NCBI GenBank assembly: GCA_003156795.1
Contig: PMHU01000102.1
Span: 1-25,687 of the forward strand
Source of the DNA: Acidimicrobiaceae bacterium
Lineage (GTDB): Bacteria > Actinomycetota > Acidimicrobiia > Acidimicrobiales > Palsa-688
Length of the DNA stretch: 25,687 nucleotides
Direction of reading: 5' to 3'
Shown here one piece after another: positions 1 through 6,493 of the stretch. Position 1 is the stretch's first letter, and the number at the start of each line of letters is the position of its first letter. The position numbers and the translations under genes are program-made. The notes beneath the pieces are model-generated. The model saw only the letters and a list, made by a program, of their open reading frames with translations, had not been told where the DNA came from and did no database searches.

Positions 1-77
1 GGGGCCGTGCCGTCGAGACGTCGGGCTGATCCACAATCTGCATACGATATCCGTGTCGGATGCCAGTCGGTCGTACC

Positions 78-83
78 GAGGAG
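78..83 (+). promoter_or_regulatory. Ribosome binding site that decides the crotonase start
   Basis: GAGGAG lies five bases before GTG at 89. No comparable site precedes the upstream in-frame GTG at 53, so the shorter reading is preferred. The first 77 bases of the window hold no other feature that I can see. Confidence 0.6.
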
Positions 84-88
84 CTCAT

Positions 89-868
89 GTGTCGGCCAAG
101 ATCACTTTGGATATCGGTGGGCGCGTGGCCGTCATCACCAACCGCAACCCGGACAAGCACAACGCTTTCGATGACGAGATGGACGCGGCCCTGTTCGAGA
201 TCCTCGGCCAGCTGCGATCGGATCGAGAGGTGCGGGCCGTTGTCTGGCGGGCGGAAGGCAAGTCCTTCTCATCGGGACGCGACGTCGCCGCGATCGGTGG
301 CGGCCGGTCCGACCTATCGCACCACGACCTGATGCGACGGGGCCACGCCGGCATCCAGCAGCTGTTCACCATGGACGCCCCGGTCCTCGTCGCCCTCAAG
401 GGGTGGGCCATCGGGGCATCGTTTCAGCGTGCGCTCCTGTGCGACATCCGCGTAGCCGCCGAGGGCTCCCGGTTCATGCTTCCGGAGGTGGCCCACGGGG
501 TCATCCCCGACACTGGGGGAGTGGCGCGCCTGTTCCAGATCTGCGGACCCGGCGTGGTGGCGGACATGGTCCTCACCGGCCGGCCCATGGACGCAGCCGA
601 GGCGTTGGCTCACGGGGTGGTCAGCCGGGTCGTGCCGGTGGAGCAGCTGGACGGGGTCGTTATGGAGATGGCCGAGAAGATCGCGGCGGCGCCGGCCGCG
701 ACTGTGAGCATGGCCCGGCGCATCCAGGCCCATCTGGCGGAGCCCCAAGTCCGGTCGTCCATGGCTGAAGAGTTGATTGCGCAGACCTTCATCAACCGAA
801 GCGACGACTATGCCGAGTTCCGGTTGGCCAGGACAGAGGACCGGTCGCCGGTGTATCGGGGCAGCTGA
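89..868 (+). CDS. Enoyl-CoA hydratase/isomerase family protein
   Basis: Crotonase-fold protein of 259 residues acting on acyl-CoA thioesters, probably in a beta-oxidation-like pathway in the cytoplasm. Seen: an N-terminal strand followed by the family's NPDKHNAF segment, a GWAIGASFQ oxyanion region (about residues 106-113) and the MLPEVAHGVIPDTGG segment (131-145). GTG at 89 is preferred over GTG at 53 because GAGGAG at 78-83 sits five bases upstream and the product then begins at the usual family position. Of the two glutamates of classical enoyl-CoA hydratase (rat Glu144 and Glu164), the second is kept (Glu133) but the first is replaced by Gln113, so isomerase, hydrolase or another crotonase reaction is possible. 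The stop overlaps the next start by one base (TGATG), so the two genes are probably translationally coupled. Confidence 0.9.
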   Translation: MSAKITLDIGGRVAVITNRNPDKHNAFDDEMDAALFEILGQLRSDREVRAVVWRAEGKSFSSGRDVAAIGGGRSDLSHHDLMRRGHAGIQQLFTMDAPVLVALKGWAIGASFQRALLCDIRVAAEGSRFMLPEVAHGVIPDTGGVARLFQICGPGVVADMVLTGRPMDAAEALAHGVVSRVVPVEQLDGVVMEMAEKIAAAPAATVSMARRIQAHLAEPQVRSSMAEELIAQTFINRSDDYAEFRLARTEDRSPVYRGS

Positions 869-1764
869 TGACTGAATCGATATCGGGCCTGCCCGCTCCG
901 CCGCCGCCGGGGGTCTGCGCTCTCAACCCCGGCACCTTTGACGGCGCCGTGGTGATGGTGACTGGCGGGGGCACGGGGCTGGGCAAAGCGATAGCCATCG
1001 AGTTCGCCCGTCTAGGAGCGCGGCTGGTGATCGCAAGTCGGAAAGCCGAGCACTTGGAGGCGGGCCGGGCCGCCCTGGAAGGACTCGGAGCGGAGGTGCT
1101 CGCCTGGCCCTGCGACATTCGCGACCCAGACCAGATCGCCCTCCTCTTCGACGAAGCGGAGAAGGCGTTCGCGCTCCCGGCCGTGCTGGTCAACAACGCG
1201 GCCGCCAACTTTCCTGTGCCGGCCGAGGACATGTCGCCCAACGCCTGGCGCACCGTCGTCGATATCACGCTCAACGGCACATTCTTCTGCTCCCGGGAGT
1301 TCGCCCGACGACATCTGACGGCAGGATCTCCGGGGTCGATCGTCAACGTGGGGGCTTCCTACGCCTGGACCGGCGGGCCTGGCTTCGCCCACTCGGCGGC
1401 AGCCAAGGCCGGGGTGAAGAGCCTGACAGAGACGCTCGCAGTCGAATGGGGCCCTTACGGGATCCAGGTCAACGCGGTGGTGCCGGGTATGTTCCCCCAC
1501 GACGACATGACCGACGCCATCCAGGGGAACCTGGGTCGTACGCCCGACAAGGACGCCTGCCAACCGGCTATGCGAGTCGGTGAGCGTCAAGAGCTGGGGT
1601 GGGCCGTCACTTTCCTGGCTTCGCCCTTCGCCCGCTTCATTGCGGGACATACCCTGGTCGTCGACGGGGCCAACTGGCAGCGGCGCACCCTGACCAACCC
1701 ACCTGTCGTCACCGTGCGCGACCAGATGGGTCGCGGTCCGTTCGGCGAGAGCGTTGAGGCGTGA
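868..1764 (+). CDS. SDR oxidoreductase, 2,4-dienoyl-CoA reductase type
   Basis: 298-residue short-chain dehydrogenase. Seen: NAD(P)-binding TGGGTGLGK at 32-40 and NNAAANF at 109-115. The classical Tyr-x3-Lys is absent: four residues before Lys180 there is Ser176. From knowledge of the family, human mitochondrial 2,4-dienoyl-CoA reductase uses Asn148, Tyr199, Ser210 and Lys214. Here Asn114, Tyr165, Ser176 and Lys180 stand at exactly the same spacings, which argues for NADPH-dependent reduction of 2,4-dienoyl-CoA, a step needed to degrade unsaturated acyl chains. Its start overlaps the stop of the upstream crotonase gene by one base, a natural partnership. About 20 extra N-terminal residues rich in proline precede the fold. 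It ends 27 bases from the convergent Rieske gene, with no terminator seen. Confidence 0.88.
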   Translation: MTESISGLPAPPPPGVCALNPGTFDGAVVMVTGGGTGLGKAIAIEFARLGARLVIASRKAEHLEAGRAALEGLGAEVLAWPCDIRDPDQIALLFDEAEKAFALPAVLVNNAAANFPVPAEDMSPNAWRTVVDITLNGTFFCSREFARRHLTAGSPGSIVNVGASYAWTGGPGFAHSAAAKAGVKSLTETLAVEWGPYGIQVNAVVPGMFPHDDMTDAIQGNLGRTPDKDACQPAMRVGERQELGWAVTFLASPFARFIAGHTLVVDGANWQRRTLTNPPVVTVRDQMGRGPFGESVEA

Positions 1765-1791
1765 CGAAGAGCCCGAGCCGAGGGGAGCGAT

Positions 1792-2910
1792 TCAGCCGAC
1801 CTCGCTGTAGAACTGCTTCGCCCACCGACGGTGCTCGAGGATGAGCTTCTCCGTCTTCGTGATGATGGGAGGATCGCGGTAGATCTTGTTTTCCCAGATC
1901 GGAATGTCCTGGGATACTCCCGAGCAGAAGGACTCGGCCGCTTCGGCCGCGGCCTGCTCGCCATTTTTCTTCGGCGCGCTGAAAATCCACCTCACGTAGA
2001 CGCTGTGCTCGTCGATCGGCGTGGTGGAGGACAGAAACGTCACGTAGTTCTGCACCCTCAGCACGCCGAGCCCGAGCCCGAAGCCCTCCCGCACGAAGGT
2101 GCCTCCTCCACCCACGGCCTTCTTGTAGGTGCCCTCGGTGATGAACTCGTCATCGGGGATGCTTTCGGTCCCGTGCACGAACTGGAAGTGGGCGAAGTCG
2201 ACGTTGTTTTCAGCCATGTCCTGGGCTGAGATGTTGATCGGAAAGCCACGGACGAGTATCGGGCTCCAGTCGTCATCGCTGAACTCGGGGACGTCAGGTA
2301 CGTCGTAGAACGGCTCGCCGCCCTGTGCGTGGTACCACACCCAGATCATGTGGTTGCGCTCGATGGTCGGGTACGAACGGGAGTGGGCCTTGGGGGGGAT
2401 CCTCGGCAAGTCCCCATAGGGGATCTCGACGCACTTCCCGGTCTCGCCCTCGAACTTCCAGCCGTGGAAGGGGCACCTGACGCATCCGCCCTCAACCCTT
2501 CCTCCGACTGCGATGTTGGCACCCAAGTGGGTGCAGTGGGCGTCCATCACGCGCGGGTACCCGTCGGCGGATCGGTACAGGACCAGGTCGCGCCCGAAGT
2601 AGTACAAAGGGCGGACGTCTCCGGGGCTCACTTCGGCCGACTCGGCGACGATGAACCACCCGTTCGGCACCGGGTACGGGTACCGGTGCTCGCCGAAATG
2701 CGAGACCCTCGGTCGGCGGGCCACGTCGGTCAACAGCCCGGGGTCCTTCGGCATCGGCAGGCCGGCCTGGGGCTCGCCGGGTTCCCAGCGCGAGGTCGTC
2801 GCGTGGACCATCCCGATGGCAGGGTCCAGATGATCGGTCACGTCTGCCACGTCAATTCCGTCCTGGAGGTCTGGGCTCGTTTTCGGAGCCGACATACATA
2901 TTTGATACAT
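1792..2910 (-). CDS. Rieske non-heme iron oxygenase, KshA/Neverland-like
   Basis: 372-residue oxygenase component. Seen: Rieske ligands Cys126-x-His128 and Cys146-x2-His149 within HLGANIAVGG and CPFHGW; mononuclear iron region with Asp238, His241 and His246 (NNVDFAHFQFVHG); and a late QDIPIWENK segment that fits the remaining Asp ligand region. The arrangement matches 3-ketosteroid 9-alpha-hydroxylase (KshA), but the stretch from HLGANIAVGG through GKCVEIPY to VWYHAQG reads closer to the Neverland/DAF-36 cholesterol 7-desaturases, as I remember them. It would need a separate reductase, and none is in the window. Start uncertain: ATG at 2910 or ATG at 2895, neither with a clear ribosome binding site, so a leaderless transcript is possible. 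Divergent from the SDR at 3004. Substrate is inferred to be a steroid-like or terpenoid ring compound. Confidence 0.88.
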   Translation of the reverse strand: MYQICMSAPKTSPDLQDGIDVADVTDHLDPAIGMVHATTSRWEPGEPQAGLPMPKDPGLLTDVARRPRVSHFGEHRYPYPVPNGWFIVAESAEVSPGDVRPLYYFGRDLVLYRSADGYPRVMDAHCTHLGANIAVGGRVEGGCVRCPFHGWKFEGETGKCVEIPYGDLPRIPPKAHSRSYPTIERNHMIWVWYHAQGGEPFYDVPDVPEFSDDDWSPILVRGFPINISAQDMAENNVDFAHFQFVHGTESIPDDEFITEGTYKKAVGGGGTFVREGFGLGLGVLRVQNYVTFLSSTTPIDEHSVYVRWIFSAPKKNGEQAAAEAAESFCSGVSQDIPIWENKIYRDPPIITKTEKLILEHRRWAKQFYSEVG

Positions 2911-3003
2911 TACCAGCGCACGGCGGGCCGCCCGTCCAGCCGTCGATTTGGGGGTCGTGATGGGTCAAATGAATCCGAACCAGCCAGCGAAGCGGGTCTG
3001 ACA
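2893..3003. promoter_or_regulatory. Divergent promoter region between Rieske and SDR genes
   Basis: AT-rich island in otherwise GC-rich DNA. ATACAT occurs twice, at 2894-2899 and 2905-2910, eleven bases apart, about one helical turn. The longer ATACATTA at 2905-2912 recurs at 7830-7837 in the other divergent promoter region. No clear -35/-10 pair can be fixed by eye. It may hold a regulator site or simply the melted region of a promoter. Confidence 0.35.
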
Positions 3004-3867
3004 GTGGAAGACCTGACGGGCAGGGTCGCGGTGGTCACAGGCGGAGCCAGCGGGATCGGAAAGTCCCTTTGCCAGCGCTTCGCAGCCGAAGGCATGAAGC
3101 TGGTCATCGCGGACATCGAGCGGCCCGCGTTGGACGCGACCGTCGAGGAGATTCGAGCGACCTCGGCCGATGCCATCGGGGTCGTCACGGACGTGACGAA
3201 CTACGAGTCGGTCGTCGGGTTGGCCGACGCCGCCTATGAGGCCTACGGGGCGGTCCACGTCCTGTGCAACAACGCTGGTGTCGGCCCGCCGGGCGGCCTG
3301 GTCTGGGATACCACGCCCAACGACTGGAAGTGGACCTTCTCGGTCAACGTCTTCGGCGTGGCGCACGGAATCCAAGCCTTCGTCCCACGGATGCTCGCCG
3401 GCAACGACGAGGGGATCGTCATCAACACGTCCTCCCCGGACGGCCCGATCGTTTCCCTGCCTCAGGCTTCTGTGTACGCGTCCAGCAAGTGCGCGGTGAC
3501 CTGCATGACCGAGTGCCTGGATGCCCAGCTGGAAGCCGAGGGTGGCAGGCTGTGGGCAGCCGTCTTCTATCCGAGCGGGCGCGGGCTGCTCGATACAGGT
3601 CTGTGGACTGCGGACCGAAACCGACCATCGGAGCTCGCCCGCGAACGTCCCCGATCGACTCCGGCCATGACCATCGCCGACCTGACGGCCAGGGGGATAC
3701 CGCTTCAGCCGCTGGACGAGCTGGCCGGGATGGTCGTGGACGGGATGCGGGCTCGGCGCTTCGTGATGATCCTCGACTCCTCCGGGCCGGTCGAGACGCT
3801 GCGGTCCCGCGCCGATTCCTTCGGATCGCATGCCAACCCCACCCACGTGCACGATCTCGCGGGTTGA
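3004..3867 (+). CDS. SDR family NAD(P)-dependent oxidoreductase
   Basis: 287-residue classical short-chain dehydrogenase. Seen: TGGASGIGK at 12-20, NNAG at 89-92, the Ser of INTSSPDG near 143 and Tyr158-x3-Lys162 (YASSK). This is the complete catalytic tetrad for alcohol/ketone redox chemistry. GTG at 3004 is chosen because the protein then begins with the standard ...LTGRVAVVTGG strand; the frame stays open upstream to 2329, but that part runs antisense through the Rieske gene and is not protein-like. The ribosome binding site is weak. The gene is followed 33 bases later by an amidohydrolase on the same strand, probably one operon. Likely oxidises or reduces a hydroxyl or keto group on the same substrate as the neighbouring oxygenases; the exact substrate cannot be read from the sequence. 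Confidence 0.88.
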   Translation: MEDLTGRVAVVTGGASGIGKSLCQRFAAEGMKLVIADIERPALDATVEEIRATSADAIGVVTDVTNYESVVGLADAAYEAYGAVHVLCNNAGVGPPGGLVWDTTPNDWKWTFSVNVFGVAHGIQAFVPRMLAGNDEGIVINTSSPDGPIVSLPQASVYASSKCAVTCMTECLDAQLEAEGGRLWAAVFYPSGRGLLDTGLWTADRNRPSELARERPRSTPAMTIADLTARGIPLQPLDELAGMVVDGMRARRFVMILDSSGPVETLRSRADSFGSHANPTHVHDLAG

Positions 3868-3900
3868 GTTGATCAGACCAGCCTCAGAAGGGAACTACCC

Positions 3901-5076
3901 ATGACCAGATACTTGGTGATCTCATCCGATGGCCATGCCGGCCCGCCCCCGGAGGTGTACAGGGACTATTTGGCGGCGGACTTTCGCCAGGCCTTCGACC
4001 GTCATCAGGAAGAACTGACGGCGGGCAGGATGGTCAACACCGAGTTCGTCGAGGAATGGGACGCGGAGACCGGCGACCACGACATGAGGGCCGGATACGA
4101 CCCGTCCGCCCGGGATCGAATCCTCGACCAGGAGGGAGTCGCGGCTGAAGTCCTGTTTCCGGACGCCGACGTGCTCGGCACCGGCCGGCTGGCCAGCTCC
4201 CCCTTTGGCTCGGGCCTCGGTTCCGGTCAGGACGTCGATCCCGCGGCCCTGAAGGAAGGCGCTCGGGCCCACAACCGGTGGTTGTCCGACTTCTGCCGGA
4301 CCAACCCGGATCGCCGGATCGGGGTCGCGGTGGTCCCGCTGACCGCCGGCGTCGAGGACGCCGTCGGGGAGGTGCACGCCGCGGCTGCGCTCGGCTTGAG
4401 GGGCGTGATGATCCCGACCCGATGGTTCGACAGCCCGGCATACCTCGATCCCATGTACGACCCGTTCTGGAACGCGTGCGCGGAGACGGGGATGGTCTTG
4501 CACACGCACTCTGGTGCCGGTCCGGCCGACTATGGGCTGGGGCCAGGAATGGTGCCGATCTACGCCGCAGAGGCGTGGTGGTGGGCGGCCCGGCCGTTCT
4601 GGGTTCTCGTGCTGTCGGGCGTGTTCGAGCGCCACCCGCGTCTGAGGTACTCGATAGCCGAGAACGGGGCCTGGTGGGTCCCCGACCTCGTGCGTCGGAT
4701 GGACGAGAAGTGGCTAGGGGGCCACAACACCCGAAAGTTCGGAGAGGTCTTCAAGGAGGACCTCACCATGAGGCCGAGCGAATACGTCGACCGAAACTGC
4801 TTCTTCGCCGCTTCGACCCCCGGCGTCGACGAGATCGAGCGCCGCCACGCCATCGGTGTCGGCAACCTGCTCTGGGGCAACGATCTCCCCCACCCGGAAG
4901 GGACCTACCCGCACACGCGCAAGTGGATCAAGGAGCGTTTCAAGGATGTCCCCGAGCCCGAAGCGCGCCAAATCCTCGGGCAGAACGCAGCCGGCTTGTA
5001 CCGCCTCGACGAAGGCACTCTGGGTGTCATCGCGGCTCGGATAGGTCCGACGGTCGAGGAGGTCCACGGTCCGTGA
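3901..5076 (+). CDS. Amidohydrolase family protein (Amidohydrolase_2 / ACMSD-like)
   Basis: 391-residue TIM-barrel metal hydrolase or decarboxylase. Seen: N-terminal SSDGH with Asp10-x-His12 as first metal ligands, LHTHSGAG with His201/His203, SIAENGAWW near 241-249 and LLWGNDLPHPEGTYP with Asp328. The family (Pfam Amidohydrolase_2) includes aminocarboxymuconate semialdehyde decarboxylase and ring-cleavage decarboxylases; members with Asp instead of the first His of HxH are common in actinobacterial catabolic clusters. AGAAGGGA at 3886-3893 is a good ribosome binding site. It lies 33 bases after the SDR gene. A perfect hairpin encloses its stop codon. A distant paralogue is encoded at 12783-13892. 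Reaction inferred as C-C or C-N bond hydrolysis or decarboxylation of an intermediate; not proven. Confidence 0.87.
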   Translation: MTRYLVISSDGHAGPPPEVYRDYLAADFRQAFDRHQEELTAGRMVNTEFVEEWDAETGDHDMRAGYDPSARDRILDQEGVAAEVLFPDADVLGTGRLASSPFGSGLGSGQDVDPAALKEGARAHNRWLSDFCRTNPDRRIGVAVVPLTAGVEDAVGEVHAAAALGLRGVMIPTRWFDSPAYLDPMYDPFWNACAETGMVLHTHSGAGPADYGLGPGMVPIYAAEAWWWAARPFWVLVLSGVFERHPRLRYSIAENGAWWVPDLVRRMDEKWLGGHNTRKFGEVFKEDLTMRPSEYVDRNCFFAASTPGVDEIERRHAIGVGNLLWGNDLPHPEGTYPHTRKWIKERFKDVPEPEARQILGQNAAGLYRLDEGTLGVIAARIGPTVEEVHGP

Positions 5077-5085
5077 AGGACCGTG
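5065..5085 (+). terminator. Perfect hairpin enclosing the amidohydrolase stop codon
   Basis: CACGGTCC at 5065-5072 and GGACCGTG at 5078-5085 form an 8-bp perfect stem with the 5-base loop GTGAA, which carries the TGA stop at 5074-5076. No T-run follows, so it is not a textbook intrinsic terminator. In GC-rich actinobacteria such stems at convergent gene ends may still stop or protect transcripts. Confidence 0.45.
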
Positions 5086-5103
5086 CCCATCCAGATTCGC
5101 CCG

Positions 5104-5158
5104 CCAGGTCTGGTTCGCCCGCCTAGGTCTGGTTGGACGGCTAGGTCTGGTTGGACGG
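5104..5158. repeat. Short tandem repeat array at a convergent gene junction
   Basis: CTAGGTCTGGTTGGACGG occurs exactly twice in tandem (5123-5140 and 5141-5158). A diverged copy, CCAGGTCTGGTTCGCCCG, precedes it at 5104-5121, and a further fragment (CCAGATTCGCCCG) starts near 5091. The right-hand copy is coding on the minus strand: it contains the last codons and the TAG stop of the substrate-binding protein. The next copy would encode the same PSNQT plus TAG again, just beyond the stop. It looks like slippage duplication of a gene end. Confidence 0.8.
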
Positions 5159-6478
5159 CCACTGCGGGCGGAAGTAGCCGCGGAAGTGGAGCTCTCCGCC
5201 GCGCAGCTCACGGATGGTCAGGAAGTCACCCTTGTAGCCCCGGTGGTCGTAGGGGGCGAAGGTCAGGTAGGTCGCCGGTCCGCCGTTGGTGCACGCCATC
5301 CACTTGATCTTCTCGAGGCCGAGGCGCACCTCGCTCGGTATGGCAATCGACGCGTTCGCGATCCCGGCGATTGCAGCCCGAGCCGAGTCGTACGAGAGAG
5401 CCACGACCACGTTGCGCGACAGGCGCCCGAAGCGGGCCTGGAAGCGGGTCAGCATGGCTTCGTAGTTCGGGTTGGTTCCGTCCTCGCCAAGCTGGTCCAC
5501 CCCGTGCCATCCGTCTAGCCCCTCGGCCCACGCGTTGGAGTTGGAGTAAAACATGAAGGCGGTGCCCATCATGCGAGGCGGATCCCAGTCGAGGGCGGCG
5601 AAGGCCTTGGCGAAGTGGAAGGTGGCGTAGCCGTATCCCACGTAAATGATCGCTTCGGCGCCCTGTGTTCTCATGGTCTCGAGGTGATCGGCCAGGTCAC
5701 GCGGGTTCGGGCCCAGGCTCACCTCTTTCACGATGTCCACCCCGGCCCGCCCGGCGGCCGTGCGGAAGTAGTCGGCATAGTCAGTTCCCGACGAGCCTCG
5801 TTCCCAGAAGAAGCCCACTCGCCGGTAACCGGATTGCGCGCACCAGTTGGCGCACATCACCGACTCCGTCGGAATGTCTCCGTTGGCGACCGTGAAGCAC
5901 GCCTCGCCGTGAAAGCGCACGGCGCCGGTCCAGCTGAGGCACGGCACGCCTGTGGCGTTGGCGAGGTCGCGAAGGTTGACTGCATTGTCGGAGATCATCG
6001 GCCCGATCACGACCACGCAGCCCTGCTCGACGAGCCGGAGGTAGCCGGCGCGGGTCTTCAGGTAGTTCTCCCGAGGGAGGCCCCGCGCATCCACGGTGCA
6101 TATCTCCACCGGCCGGTCGTATACGCCCTCGTTGAGGGCGTCCTCGAGGGCGAGGATCGTCGCATCGACCCAATCGGCGAGAAGCTGACCCAAGTCCATG
6201 TCGATGAGGATCCCGATCTTGACCGGCTCGAAGGGATCGCCCTGTGTCTGCAGACCACGCGTCGGCGGATAGACGACGATCGAGCGAACCGCCTTCTCTC
6301 CGACCCGCCCCCCGCCCTGGTACCAACGCTCGTTCTGCCAGGAGCCGAGCTCCGCCGTGTCCACCCCCGAATACACCGAACTAACGGCCCGATCGGGCTG
6401 GGCGATGTCGTGATCGATTGGAGCGGGGAACATCCGCTCGGCAAAGTGGCTCTCGTTGGATCCGGTCTCTTCTGCCAT
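5141..6478 (-). CDS. Substrate-binding-fold protein (LivJ/Peripla_BP_6-like), no signal peptide
   Basis: 445-residue protein with the type-I periplasmic binding fold of branched-chain amino-acid ABC systems. Seen: fold start VKIGILIDMDLGQLLADW near residue 88, the VVVIGPMISDNAV segment that normally binds ligand backbone, GVPCLSWTGA, then the second lobe (SGYRRVGFFWERGSSGTDYADYF and later AIIYVGYG). The first ~85 residues are polar, with no hydrophobic signal or lipobox, and no ABC permease or ATPase of this type is nearby. ATG at 6478 is preferred over ATG at 6493 because GAGGAGT between them is an ideal ribosome binding site; the first ATG directly abuts the P450 stop. Cotranscribed downstream of the P450. 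It may be a cytoplasmic ligand sensor or carrier, or be exported by another route. The C-terminus lies in a repeat. Confidence 0.82.
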   Translation of the reverse strand: MAEETGSNESHFAERMFPAPIDHDIAQPDRAVSSVYSGVDTAELGSWQNERWYQGGGRVGEKAVRSIVVYPPTRGLQTQGDPFEPVKIGILIDMDLGQLLADWVDATILALEDALNEGVYDRPVEICTVDARGLPRENYLKTRAGYLRLVEQGCVVVIGPMISDNAVNLRDLANATGVPCLSWTGAVRFHGEACFTVANGDIPTESVMCANWCAQSGYRRVGFFWERGSSGTDYADYFRTAAGRAGVDIVKEVSLGPNPRDLADHLETMRTQGAEAIIYVGYGYATFHFAKAFAALDWDPPRMMGTAFMFYSNSNAWAEGLDGWHGVDQLGEDGTNPNYEAMLTRFQARFGRLSRNVVVALSYDSARAAIAGIANASIAIPSEVRLGLEKIKWMACTNGGPATYLTFAPYDHRGYKGDFLTIRELRGGELHFRGYFRPQWPSNQT

Positions 6479-6493
6479 CCGCTTACTCCTCAT

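Noticed and set aside
2329..3003. Long open upstream extension of the SDR frame on the plus strand
   Set aside because: It runs antisense through the Rieske gene and its translation is not like any SDR N-terminus; the fold begins just after GTG at 3004.
4278..5126. 282-codon plus-strand frame overlapping the amidohydrolase
   Set aside because: Out-of-frame shadow of a gene with clear metal-binding motifs.
5091..5158. CRISPR array
   Set aside because: Units are directly adjacent with no unique spacers, and no cas gene is in the window.
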